A DNA stretch of 39,595 bases from Owenweeksia sp. (GTDB lineage: Bacteria; Bacteroidota; Bacteroidia; Flavobacteriales; Schleiferiaceae): assembly GCA_028277105.1 (NCBI GenBank), contig JANQHO010000053.1, forward strand, positions 1 through 39,595, written 5' to 3'. The notes under the pieces were generated by a model. That model made no database searches. It was given only the letters and a program-made list of their open reading frames with translations, and had not been told where the DNA came from. The stretch's first letter is position 1. Each line of letters begins with the position of its first letter. This document shows positions 25,812 through 33,368 of the stretch, piece after piece. Position numbers and translations under genes: made by a program.

Positions 25812-26357
25812 ATGAAAGCCAAAACACCCAGCGAATCTCTTACAGTTGTTACAGAGATTGTCCTTCCCAACGATACCAATAATCTCAGAAACCTTTTTGG
25901 CGGCCAGCTTTTGAGCTGGATGGACCGGGCTGCAGCCATTGCTGCTCATCGCCATTGCAAGCGAATAGTAGTTACGGCAACGGTTAATAATGTCTCTTTT
26001 AACCAGGCAATTCCCCAGGGCTCCATAGTAACTCTTGAGGCTAAAGTTTCGCGGGCCTTTACTTCCAGTATGGAAGTATTTGTTGATGTTTTTATCGAAG
26101 ACCAGACTATAGCGGGTAAAAAAACCAAGGCCAATGAGGCTATATACACTTTTGTTGCGGTAGACCAATTGGGTAATCCTATTCATGTGCCACCCATTAT
26201 ACCGGAAACAGAAATTGAGAAAAAACGCTATGACAGCGCTTTGCGCAGAAAACAGCTCTCGCTTATTCTTTCCGGTAAAATGAAACCGGAAGAGGCATCT
26301 GAATTAAAGGCTTTGTTTTTCCCCGATTCATCAGTTGAAAAAAAAGGCCAGGCCTAG
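25812..26357 (+). CDS. Acyl-CoA thioesterase (hotdog fold, YciA/BFIT type)
   Basis: A 181-residue single-hotdog thioesterase that hydrolyses acyl-CoA to free fatty acid and CoA. The signature NLFGGQLLSWMDRAAAIAA (about 28-46) contains the residues lining the active site of the YciA/acyl-CoA hydrolase group. VSFNQAIPQGSIVTLEAKV near 62 and KANEAIYTFVAVD near 106 complete the fold. The last 40 residues are a helical extension beyond the basic domain. The gene lies 15 bases after the HU/SPOR gene and may be cotranscribed with it or use its own promoter. Its 3' end overlaps the convergent DUF6427 gene by 27 bases. It is cytosolic; chain-length specificity is unknown. Confidence 0.9.
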   Translation: MKAKTPSESLTVVTEIVLPNDTNNLRNLFGGQLLSWMDRAAAIAAHRHCKRIVVTATVNNVSFNQAIPQGSIVTLEAKVSRAFTSSMEVFVDVFIEDQTIAGKKTKANEAIYTFVAVDQLGNPIHVPPIIPETEIEKKRYDSALRRKQLSLILSGKMKPEEASELKALFFPDSSVEKKGQA

Positions 26358-27284
26358 GCTGCCTAGCGAAAAGAGGAATACCAGATCGGCTTCCCACCAT
26401 TTTTTGAGATAGTTTATAAGGTTAGCCTGCAAAACCGTAATAGGTATGGCCAGCAAAAAGAAATAATCTCCGCCATCGCCCCACAAACCCAAACTAAGGG
26501 TGCTTATTACGAAGATCATTACAAAAAAATTGAGCAGTTGTAGTTTTTGCACTTTTGCTTTTCGCTGAGCCTGCAAGTATTCTCCCAGCGCAGGAATGAC
26601 AGTTAAAAGTACGGGAGTATAAATCCAAAGGTTCCAAAACTGGGAGTTGTCCCAGCTTAAAAAAAGACGAAAGTGCTCCTCTACATAATAATTAATAATG
26701 ACTGTTTGCTCTATAAAGTACAAAAGGCAAAATGCGAGAAAACACACTGCGGTAAAACCGATGAGGGGCAGAAGGAGAGTGCGGGTACTTAGCCGCCCAA
26801 ACGAAATGACAGCCGCCCAAACGATCAGTATTAGCCACAACGCCTGAGGACTTAACAAACTTAACAAGGCAATGATACAGCCCGCATCAAACAGGTGATG
26901 ATAGATCTCTCCCGAACTGATAAGCGGCATAAGCCATAGCAACATAAATACTACAAAAGGAATAGATAAAAGCGAAACAAAGGAAGGGTTTATACCTCCA
27001 AAGGTCAGGAGATTAATAACACCTAAAACAAAGATCAAATAATTACCTTTTAAAAGTCCCTGGCGGTTTAATACTTCATTAAACGCAAAAGCTGAAACGG
27101 AAATGATCAGTATTTGCATGAACTTCTTCCAGCCTGCTATCCATTGAAAGCTGAATCCGGTAAAGAGCACTTGCTCGGTTTCACTTTTGTGTACCAGTAA
27201 AACTGTAGCCATTATAGCAGATATGCTCAAAATAGCCGCCAGCAAAGACCGGAAACTAATATCTGAAAACAGTCTTGTAAGCAT
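26331..27284 (-). CDS. DUF6427-like multi-pass membrane protein
   Basis: A 317-residue very hydrophobic protein with eight to ten predicted transmembrane helices, for example SLLAAILSISAIMATVLL, YLIFVLGVINLLTFGG, LSIPFVVFMLLWLMPL and LLPLIGFTAVCFLAFCLLYF. No catalytic motif is visible. It matches the DUF6427 group, which in flavobacteria is found divergently or adjacently to a tiny DUF6341 protein and purD, exactly as here. The ATG at 27284 faces the DUF6341 start 39 bases away, so the two share a divergent promoter region. The C-terminus overlaps the thioesterase gene from the opposite strand. The function is unknown; conserved linkage suggests a common membrane role with DUF6341. Confidence 0.75.
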   Translation of the reverse strand: MLTRLFSDISFRSLLAAILSISAIMATVLLVHKSETEQVLFTGFSFQWIAGWKKFMQILIISVSAFAFNEVLNRQGLLKGNYLIFVLGVINLLTFGGINPSFVSLLSIPFVVFMLLWLMPLISSGEIYHHLFDAGCIIALLSLLSPQALWLILIVWAAVISFGRLSTRTLLLPLIGFTAVCFLAFCLLYFIEQTVIINYYVEEHFRLFLSWDNSQFWNLWIYTPVLLTVIPALGEYLQAQRKAKVQKLQLLNFFVMIFVISTLSLGLWGDGGDYFFLLAIPITVLQANLINYLKKWWEADLVFLFSLGSLGLAFFFN

Positions 27285-27305
27285 AGCCCTTTTTAGCTAA
27301 TTTTG
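27275..27305 (+). promoter_or_regulatory. Complete Bacteroidota promoter for the DUF6341 gene
   Basis: TTG at 27275-27277, a 20-base spacer, and TAATTTTG at 27298-27305 match the -33/-7 consensus of this phylum. The -7 box ends 18 bases before the ATG at 27324. It is the best two-part match in the window. Confidence 0.6.
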
Positions 27306-27323
27306 ACGGCAAATCTAACATGC

Positions 27324-27494
27324 ATGCAATTTAAAGATGTTGTTTTCGCTATAGGTGATTTTTTCCAATGGACTTTTCAAATCCTTCCCATGCTAGGAAA
27401 TGGTTTTAACTACCTGTTATTGTTTATTGGCTTTATTCTGTTTTTTTACTGGATGGGCCAGATGTACAGGCACTACCAGGCCGGGGAGCAGTAA
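27324..27494 (+). CDS. DUF6341-like small membrane protein (56 residues)
   Basis: A 56-residue protein: MQFKDVVFAIGDFF, then NGFNYLLLFIGFILFFYWMGQM, one transmembrane helix (about 28-45) and a short polar tail. The pattern 'FxxAIGDFFQW...LPxLGNxFNxxxxxIGFxxFFYWM' is that of DUF6341, a small family between DUF6427 and purD in flavobacteria. The ATG at 27324 is chosen; an in-frame TTG at 27303 lies inside the promoter's TAATTTTG. Its end is 7 bases from the stop of the convergent purD. It is easily missed because of its length. Function unknown, but the order of these genes is conserved. Confidence 0.75.
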   Translation: MQFKDVVFAIGDFFQWTFQILPMLGNGFNYLLLFIGFILFFYWMGQMYRHYQAGEQ

Positions 27495-27501
27495 GAGATC
27501 T

Positions 27502-28770
27502 TTACAGGTCAAAGCCTATATCCTTACGAAAGCAAATCCCTTCGTAACATATCTTTTTAATAGCAGCGTAGCTTTTTTCCAAAGCATCTTCTTTACTATT
27601 ACCCATACCCGTAAAGGCTATAACCCGCCCTCCGTTCGTCAGCAGTTTATCGCCTTCTCTTTTGGTTCCGGCATGAAATACTGTACTCTCCTCCACATTC
27701 TGTAAACCTGTTATTTCCTTGCCTTTTTCGTATTTGCCCGGGTAACCTTCAGACACCACCATTACTGTTGCAGCAAAATCCTTTTTTTCCCACAAGTTCT
27801 GTTCGCTGAGATTACCCTTGGCCGTGGCTTGTAACAACTCTACCAAATCCGATCCAATGCGCGGCATAACCACTTCTGTTTCGGGATCTCCCATTCTCAC
27901 ATTGTACTCAATTACAAATGGCTCTCCTTTTACATTGGTCAATCCGAAAAAAATAAAGCCCCTGTAATCCATTCCTTCTGCCCTGATACCTCTTATGGTA
28001 GGTTTAAGAATCTTTTCCTCTACTTTCTGCATCAAGGTATCATCTACAAAGCTCACTGGTGAAACAGCTCCCATCCCGCCTGTATTTAAGCCGGTATCGC
28101 CCTCTCCAATACGCTTGTAGTCCTTTGCTACAGGAAGTATTTTATAATCTTTACCATCGGTTAAAACAAAAACCGAGAATTCAATCCCGTCCAGGTATTC
28201 TTCTATAACCACTTCTTTACTGGCTTCACCAAACTTGCCGTTGAGCATTTTTTCCAGTTCATGGTGAGCCTCAGTTATATCATCCAGTATCAAAACACCT
28301 TTTCCTGCCGCCAGACCGTCCGCTTTTAATACGTAAGGAGGGTTTAGGGTTTCCAGAAACTGATGGGCCGCCTGTAATTCACTTATACTGAAGCTTTGAT
28401 AAGCAGCGGTGGGAATATTATATTTAGCCATAAACTTTTTGGAAAAGGATTTACTCCCCTCCAATTGAGCCGCCATAGCATCAGGGCCTATTATTAAAAT
28501 ATGTTGCAAGTCCTGTGAAGATCCAAAATGATCCTTTATACCCTTCACCAATGGTTCTTCAGGCCCTATTATCAAAAGATCGATCGCTTTGGCGATACAA
28601 TGCTGCCCCACCTCATTGAAATTATTGATGTCTATGGGGACATTTTTACCTAATTCAGAAGTTCCACCGTTTCCCGGAGCTATATACAGATTTGTTGTTT
28701 TATCACTTTGGGTTATTTTCCAGGCCAGGGCGTGCTCCCGTCCCCCGCTGCCCAGTATCATTATGTTCAT
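27502..28770 (-). CDS. purD: Phosphoribosylamine--glycine ligase PurD
   Basis: A 422-residue GAR synthetase that joins phosphoribosylamine and glycine using ATP, the second step of purine synthesis. The N-terminal domain starts NIMILGSGGREHALAW. The ATP-grasp core has KADGLAAGKGVLI near 160, EEYLDGIEFSVF near 194, LNTGGMGAVSPV near 225 and EYNVRMGDPETEVVMPR near 287. The C-terminal domain includes GNSKEDALEKSY. The start ATG at 28770 is supported by its position two residues before the conserved strand. It is monocistronic, convergent with DUF6341. Other purine genes in the window are purQ and the phosphorylase at 12151, neither linked. Confidence 0.96.
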   Translation of the reverse strand: MNIMILGSGGREHALAWKITQSDKTTNLYIAPGNGGTSELGKNVPIDINNFNEVGQHCIAKAIDLLIIGPEEPLVKGIKDHFGSSQDLQHILIIGPDAMAAQLEGSKSFSKKFMAKYNIPTAAYQSFSISELQAAHQFLETLNPPYVLKADGLAAGKGVLILDDITEAHHELEKMLNGKFGEASKEVVIEEYLDGIEFSVFVLTDGKDYKILPVAKDYKRIGEGDTGLNTGGMGAVSPVSFVDDTLMQKVEEKILKPTIRGIRAEGMDYRGFIFFGLTNVKGEPFVIEYNVRMGDPETEVVMPRIGSDLVELLQATAKGNLSEQNLWEKKDFAATVMVVSEGYPGKYEKGKEITGLQNVEESTVFHAGTKREGDKLLTNGGRVIAFTGMGNSKEDALEKSYAAIKKICYEGICFRKDIGFDL

Positions 28771-28788
28771 GGCTAATTTTTACAGGTG

Positions 28789-28821
28789 TAAAAGTACATA
28801 CTATCAAAATTTTTTGTTCAA
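28789..28821 (-). promoter_or_regulatory. Putative purD promoter
   Basis: On the minus strand a TTG (28819-28821), a 22-base spacer and TACTTTTA (28789-28796) approximate the -33/-7 consensus, with one mismatch. The -7 box ends 18 bases before the purD ATG. Confidence 0.4.
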
Positions 28822-28918
28822 CTCTCGATTCATCAGAACAATTTGGCCGATTTGTTTTTAAAGATATGATGTTATTAATAAGCTGATTTTCAGATTTCAG
28901 TCAATATGTAAAAAGATA

Positions 28919-28926
28919 TACATTTG
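28919..28926 (+). promoter_or_regulatory. -7 promoter element for gdhA
   Basis: TACATTTG is an exact TAnnTTTG match ending 27 bases before the gdhA ATG at 28954. The TTG within it would otherwise be taken as an upstream start codon. Confidence 0.5.
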
Positions 28927-28953
28927 CCCACAAAATTCATCTTACAGAAAACT

Positions 28954-30306
28954 ATGTCTCAACAGTATCAACAACAGGTTGATTCCTTTATGGAAAGGGT
29001 GAAAGCAAAAAATCCCCACGAACCTGAATTCATACAGGCGGTGCATGAAGTTGCAGAAACCGTTATTCCTTTTATCGAGGAAAATCCAAAGTATAAAGAA
29101 ACAAAGATTCTGGAAAGGATCAGTGAACCTGAAAGAGTGATCATGTTCCGGGTTCCGTGGCTGGATGACAAGGGTCAGGTACAGGTAAACCGAGGTTACC
29201 GGGTAGAGTTCAACTCAGCCATAGGCCCTTACAAAGGAGGATTGCGTTTCCACCCTAGTGTTAACCTTTCCATTCTGAAATTTTTAGGATTTGAACAAAT
29301 ATTTAAAAATTCTCTCACCACTTTGCCTATGGGTGGCGGTAAAGGTGGTTCTGACTTTGATCCCAAGGGTAAGTCAGATAATGAAGTCATGAAGTTCTGC
29401 CAGTCTTTTATGACAGAATTGTCTCGTCATATTGGTGCTCAAACTGATGTTCCTGCAGGGGACATAGGTGTAGGTGGAAGAGAGATCGGCTACATGTTTG
29501 GACAGTACAAACGCATCCGCAATGAATTTACCGGTGTTTTAACCGGAAAAGGTATTAATTGGGGGGGGTCTTTGATCCGCCCAGAGGCCACGGGTTATGG
29601 AACGGTGTTTTTTGCGGTTGAGATGCTGGCTACTAAAAGCGAAACATTAAACGGTAAAACAGTAGCTGTTTCAGGTTCCGGTAATGTGGCACAATACGCT
29701 ATAGAAAAATCAATACAGTTTGGCGCTAAAGTACTTACTGCTTCAGATTCTTCTGGCTTTGTATACGACAAAGACGGGATCACTACCGAGAAGCTGGATT
29801 ACCTGAAAGATCTGAAAAACAACCGCAGAGGTCGCATAAAAGAATATGCAGATGAATTTGACTGTGAGTTTTACGAAGGTCAAAAACCCTGGGGCATTGA
29901 ATGTCATATAGCACTGCCTTGTGCTACCCAGAACGAGCTGGATGAAACAGATGCCGAAAATCTCATTAAGAACGGTGTTCAGGTAGTAGCAGAAGGAGCC
30001 AATATGCCTTCTACACCTGGCGCCATTGAAAAATTCCATCAGGCTCAAATTTTATTTGCTCCCGGTAAAGCTTCTAATGCCGGTGGAGTGGCTGTATCTG
30101 GGTTGGAAATGACACAAAATGCCATCCATTCCCGTTGGGAAGCCGAAGCCGTTGAAAGCCGTTTGGAAGATATTATGCAAAATATTCACGCATCATGTGC
30201 TAAATATGGCGGTGAAGAAAATGGTTATATCAACTACATAAAAGGTGCTAACATAGCTGGCTTTGTTAAGGTTGCCGACTCTATGATAGCCCAGGGGATC
30301 GTATAA
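28954..30306 (+). CDS. gdhA: NADP-type glutamate dehydrogenase
   Basis: A 450-residue hexameric-type glutamate dehydrogenase that interconverts glutamate with 2-oxoglutarate and ammonia. Motifs: GPYKGGLRFHP near 93, PMGGGKGGSDFDP with catalytic Lys130, DVPAGDIGVGGREIG with catalytic Asp170, and the nucleotide-binding GSGNVAQYA near 238 followed by SDSSG. Length and the GINWGGSLIRPEATGYG signature match the biosynthetic, NADP-preferring class I (GdhA) enzymes rather than the NAD-dependent ones. The ATG at 28954 begins the conserved N-terminus (SQQYQQQVDSFMERV); the TTG at 28924 is rejected because it lies inside the promoter. A terminator follows 23 bases after the stop, so it is monocistronic. 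Confidence 0.95.
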   Translation: MSQQYQQQVDSFMERVKAKNPHEPEFIQAVHEVAETVIPFIEENPKYKETKILERISEPERVIMFRVPWLDDKGQVQVNRGYRVEFNSAIGPYKGGLRFHPSVNLSILKFLGFEQIFKNSLTTLPMGGGKGGSDFDPKGKSDNEVMKFCQSFMTELSRHIGAQTDVPAGDIGVGGREIGYMFGQYKRIRNEFTGVLTGKGINWGGSLIRPEATGYGTVFFAVEMLATKSETLNGKTVAVSGSGNVAQYAIEKSIQFGAKVLTASDSSGFVYDKDGITTEKLDYLKDLKNNRRGRIKEYADEFDCEFYEGQKPWGIECHIALPCATQNELDETDAENLIKNGVQVVAEGANMPSTPGAIEKFHQAQILFAPGKASNAGGVAVSGLEMTQNAIHSRWEAEAVESRLEDIMQNIHASCAKYGGEENGYINYIKGANIAGFVKVADSMIAQGIV

Positions 30307-30328
30307 ATCCTCTTGTTCATGAATTAAT

Positions 30329-30359
30329 AAAAAGGCTGTCTTTAAGGCAGCCTTTTTTA
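30329..30359 (+). terminator. Intrinsic terminator of gdhA
   Basis: AAAAAGGCTG (30329-30338) pairs with CAGCCTTTTT (30348-30357) over a 9-base loop, with a T-run at the end. Confidence 0.85.
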
Positions 30360-30469
30360 TTGCCCCAATACAACTTGCCTCTTATCTTTAGTGGCCCTGA
30401 TCTTTAGTTGGTATTTTCCTAAAAGCCAGGCAATTATAAATGAGTAATAACCTATAAAAGATTAAAACT

Positions 30470-31234
30470 ATGAATGAGTTTGAAAACAAAAGAGTAGTGA
30501 TAACCGGAGGAGCCGGGGGTATTGGTACAGAAACCGCAAAACATTTTTTGCAGCAAGGAGCCAAGGTATTGTTGGTAGACCTCCATGAAGAGAATCTAAA
30601 AAAAGTAATGGAGGAGCTCGCCTCTGACCATGTGACTTATCACGTAGCTGATGTAGCTCAATCTACAGAAGTAGAATCTTACGCCCAGAAAGCAAAAGAT
30701 TGGATGGGAGGCATTGACATTTTCTTCAACAATGCTGCAATAGAAGGAAAAGTTGCTCCCTTGACTCAATATCCTGAAGATGAATTTGATAAAGTAATAG
30801 CTATCAATATAAAAGGTGTATGGTTGGGCTTAAAGTATGTTATGCCCATTATGGCAGAAAGCGGAGGAGGCAATATCATTATTACTTCTTCAGTAGCCGG
30901 TTTACAGGGAACACCAGGAGTAGTAGCTTATACTACCAGCAAGCACGCTATTATCGGAACAATGAGAACTGCCGCCCTGGAAGGAGCTGAAATGGGGATC
31001 CAGGTCAATTCTATTCATCCGGGACCGGTAGATAACCGTATGATGCGTTCCCTGGAAGAAGGCTTTAATCCGGAAGATGCAGAAGGAGTTAAGAAAAACT
31101 TTGAGCAACAGATACCTCTGAAGAGATATGCCAGTAATGAAGATATTGCCAACCTGGTATTATTTCTGTCCAGTGAAAAGAGCAAATACATAACCGGTAC
31201 CACTTATGTTATTGATGGTGGTATGTCTGCGTAA
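30470..31234 (+). CDS. SDR-family oxidoreductase (FabG-like)
   Basis: A 254-residue classical short-chain dehydrogenase. The cofactor loop is TGGAGGIG at 12-19, and beta2 ends VDLHEEN with an acidic Asp that favours NAD(H). NNAA is near 88, and the catalytic triad is Ser141, Tyr154 and Lys158 (YTTSK). The C-terminus SSEKSKYITGTTYVIDGGMSA is the usual SDR ending. It resembles general 3-oxoacyl-ACP reductase/glucose dehydrogenase-like enzymes; the true substrate is unknown. It stands alone between the gdhA terminator and the convergent gatC. It differs from the shorter SDR at 6241 in cofactor loop and length. Confidence 0.88.
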   Translation: MNEFENKRVVITGGAGGIGTETAKHFLQQGAKVLLVDLHEENLKKVMEELASDHVTYHVADVAQSTEVESYAQKAKDWMGGIDIFFNNAAIEGKVAPLTQYPEDEFDKVIAINIKGVWLGLKYVMPIMAESGGGNIIITSSVAGLQGTPGVVAYTTSKHAIIGTMRTAALEGAEMGIQVNSIHPGPVDNRMMRSLEEGFNPEDAEGVKKNFEQQIPLKRYASNEDIANLVLFLSSEKSKYITGTTYVIDGGMSA

Positions 31235-31285
31235 AAGCATTAATGATAAGGTATACAAGTTTATATAACCTGATAAGGGCCTTTT

Positions 31286-31579
31286 TTATTTTCGGGTTAC
31301 CACTTTAGGTACTTTGAAATAATCCGTGTCCTTATCAGGTGCATTTTTCAATGCCTCTTCTTTAGTTACCTCTTGTTTTATTTCGTCTTTGCGCAGAATA
31401 TTCTCTTCTTCACTCATGTAAACCAGCGGCTTCACACCTTCGAGATCCAGTTCATTGATCTTTTCTACAAAACCGAGGATCTTGTCCATATCCTCCACCA
31501 TTTTTTCTTTTTCTTCTTCATTAAATTCAAGCCGGGCCAGGTGAGCCAGCTTTTCGACTTCTTCTTTAGTAATCTTCAT
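31286..31579 (-). CDS. gatC: Asp/Glu-tRNA amidotransferase subunit C
   Basis: A 97-residue GatC, the small subunit that holds together GatA and GatB in the enzyme making Gln-tRNA(Gln) and Asn-tRNA(Asn) from misacylated precursors. The N-terminal ITKEEVEKLAHLARLEFNEEE and the ILGFVEKINELDLEGVKPLVY stretch are characteristic. The C-terminal DYFKVPKVV completes the family pattern. GatA and GatB are not adjacent, as is usual in this phylum. The ATG at 31579 overlaps the end of plsC by 4 bases (31576-31579), indicating translational coupling with that gene. Confidence 0.93.
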   Translation of the reverse strand: MKITKEEVEKLAHLARLEFNEEEKEKMVEDMDKILGFVEKINELDLEGVKPLVYMSEEENILRKDEIKQEVTKEEALKNAPDKDTDYFKVPKVVTRK

Positions 31580-32325
31580 ATTTTCACTATACTTTCAGTT
31601 GTTGTTTCCAGCTCATTTTTTAGCGTTTCATAGCAAATTGTTTTTAAACGCTGTTCCTCTTCCATTGTATGTGCATTGGGATAAATGAATTCGTGCACTA
31701 CAGCCCTTAAAATACCCGGGCTTCCTTTGGAGAAATCATAAGGCAAATGTCGTTTATTGTCGGGAAATGTAACAGGTACAATGGGAATTTGCTTTTCTAC
31801 TGCCAGGCGGAAGGCTCCGCTTTTAAAGTTTCCCAGTAATACATCCTCACCTGGCACCCCCCCCTCTGGATAGATGCAAAGCCCTATGCCTTCGTCTATT
31901 TTTTGAGCCGCTTTTACAAATACCTCTTTACGGCTTTTTAAGCTTTTACGGTCTACCAATAGGTTTGTTCTCCTATAAAAATAACCGAAAAGTGGAAAAG
32001 AAGCCAGCTCTTTTTTACCAATAAAAACAAAGCAATTGGGAAAAATGGCCAAGGTCATCATAATATCCACCATGCTGGTATGATTAGGGCAAATGATGTA
32101 AACCCCCTTTTTTTCCGGTATCTGTAACCTTTTCACCTTTGGCCAGAAACCGCTCATTATCAAAACTATCCAGGCCCAAACCCTCGATAGCTTAAAAAAG
32201 GTCCTGTAATGCGTAGTACTTATTGATGTAACAAATATCAGGGGATACAAAAGGATTATAGCAATGGCAATTGCTATGTAAAACCATACCCGCCATACAT
32301 AGATCAATATCCTGATCAAAAACAT
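31576..32325 (-). CDS. 1-acyl-sn-glycerol-3-phosphate acyltransferase (PlsC family)
   Basis: A 249-residue membrane acyltransferase that adds the second fatty acid to lysophosphatidic acid. One or two N-terminal transmembrane helices (about 5-35) precede the acyltransferase domain. The HX4D catalytic motif is NHTSMVD with His82 and Asp87, the glycerol-phosphate site includes FIGKKELASFPLFGYFYRR, and the EGG motif is at 154-156 (YPEGGVPG). VPVTF near 190 closes the domain. The gene is the first of a pair with gatC. The -7-like box lies just 5 bases before its ATG. Other lyso-lipid acceptors, such as ornithine lipids, are possible for paralogues of this family. Confidence 0.92.
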   Translation of the reverse strand: MFLIRILIYVWRVWFYIAIAIAIILLYPLIFVTSISTTHYRTFFKLSRVWAWIVLIMSGFWPKVKRLQIPEKKGVYIICPNHTSMVDIMMTLAIFPNCFVFIGKKELASFPLFGYFYRRTNLLVDRKSLKSRKEVFVKAAQKIDEGIGLCIYPEGGVPGEDVLLGNFKSGAFRLAVEKQIPIVPVTFPDNKRHLPYDFSKGSPGILRAVVHEFIYPNAHTMEEEQRLKTICYETLKNELETTTESIVKI

Positions 32326-32330
32326 ATCTG

Positions 32331-32338
32331 CAAAAGTA
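32331..32338 (-). promoter_or_regulatory. -7 promoter element of plsC, almost touching the start codon
   Basis: TACTTTTG on the minus strand is an exact TAnnTTTG match ending 5 bases before the ATG at 32325. A transcript started here would have almost no 5' leader. No spaced TTG at -33 was found. Confidence 0.4.
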
Positions 32339-32371
32339 AAGCTTTGGTAAAGCTTCTTTGCCAGGTCTTCT

Positions 32372-32379
32372 TAATTTTG
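32372..32379 (+). promoter_or_regulatory. -7 promoter element of trpS
   Basis: TAATTTTG matches TAnnTTTG and ends 17 bases before the trpS ATG. AGAGG at 32391-32395, just upstream of the start, may assist ribosome binding. Confidence 0.45.
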
Positions 32380-32396
32380 AAGCCTAAACAAGAGGT

Positions 32397-33368
32397 ATGG
32401 CCCGAATATTAACTGGTATACAAAGCAGCGGTAGGACCCACCTGGGAAATGTGCTGGGTGCAATCATCCCCGCTATTGAATTATCACAAAATTCCGATAA
32501 CGAATCTTTTTTCTTTATCGCGGATATGCACTCTTTAACTACGATTAAAGATGCGGAAGCTCGCAGGAAAAATGTATATGCCGTGGCTGCCGCCTGGCTG
32601 GCCTTTGGTTTTGATACCTCTAAAAATCTATTTTACCGCCAAAGTGATATTCCTGAAGTAACCGAACTCACCTGGTATTTGAGTTGCTTTACTCCTTTTC
32701 CCATGTTGGCTAATGCTCACTCCTTTAAAGACAAAAGCAACAAATTGTCTGATGTCAATGCCGGTTTGTTTATTTATCCGGTTTTAATGGCAGCTGACAT
32801 TCTGCTGTACGATGCAGATATTGTGCCGGTAGGGAAAGATCAGAAGCAACACCTGGAAATGACCCGCGATATGGCTGGCAGCCTGAACCACCTTACCGGT
32901 AAAGATATCCTCAAACTACCTGAGCCAGCCATACGGGAAGAGGTAATGACTGTACCGGGAACAGACGGGCAGAAAATGAGTAAATCCTACGGCAACGTGA
33001 TCGATATCTTCTTACCTGAAAAGCAGTTGAAAAAGCAGGTAATGAGCATAGAAACCGACAGTACCCCGCTTGAAGCGCCCAAAAACCCGGATAACTGTAA
33101 TGTTTTTGCCATTTATTCTCTGGTAGCTGAGCTGGAAAAAGTAGAGGAAATGCGTCAGAACTACCTGGCAGGAGGCTATGGCTATGGCCATGCCAAAAAA
33201 GAACTGCTCCAAACTATCCTGGAAAAATACGCTGGCCCCCGCGAAGCTTTTGACCGCTATATGAACAAGCCGGAACTATTGGAAGAAGAATTGGCTGAAG
33301 GAGCCGAAAAAGCCCGTCCTATTGCCCGGGAAGTTTTACAAAGAGTAAGAGCCGCTCTCGGTTTTTAA
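32397..33368 (+). CDS. trpS: Tryptophanyl-tRNA synthetase
   Basis: A 323-residue class Ic synthetase that charges tRNA(Trp). The HIGH-like motif is THLGN at 14-18, following the TGIQSSGR opening typical of TrpRS. The second ATP signature is KMSKS at 193-197. Other conserved stretches are [10 protein letters not shown] near 41, [26 protein letters not shown] near 126-150, and a C-terminal helical anticodon domain. The length is normal for bacterial TrpRS. The ATG at 32397 is divergent from plsC with 71 bases between. Its TAA stop overlaps the stop of the convergent lepA in the palindrome TTAA. Confidence 0.97.
   Translation: MARILTGIQSSGRTHLGNVLGAIIPAIELSQNSDNESFFFIADMHSLTTIKDAEARRKNVYAVAAAWLAFGFDTSKNLFYRQSDIPEVTELTWYLSCFTPFPMLANAHSFKDKSNKLSDVNAGLFIYPVLMAADILLYDADIVPVGKDQKQHLEMTRDMAGSLNHLTGKDILKLPEPAIREEVMTVPGTDGQKMSKSYGNVIDIFLPEKQLKKQVMSIETDSTPLEAPKNPDNCNVFAIYSLVAELEKVEEMRQNYLAGGYGYGHAKKELLQTILEKYAGPREAFDRYMNKPELLEEELAEGAEKARPIAREVLQRVRAALGF

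Noticed and set aside
25569..26186. Open frame of 205 codons on the minus strand opposite the HU/SPOR and thioesterase genes
   Set aside because: It has no recognisable domain and is fully antisense to two well-supported genes; its length follows from the codon composition of those genes.
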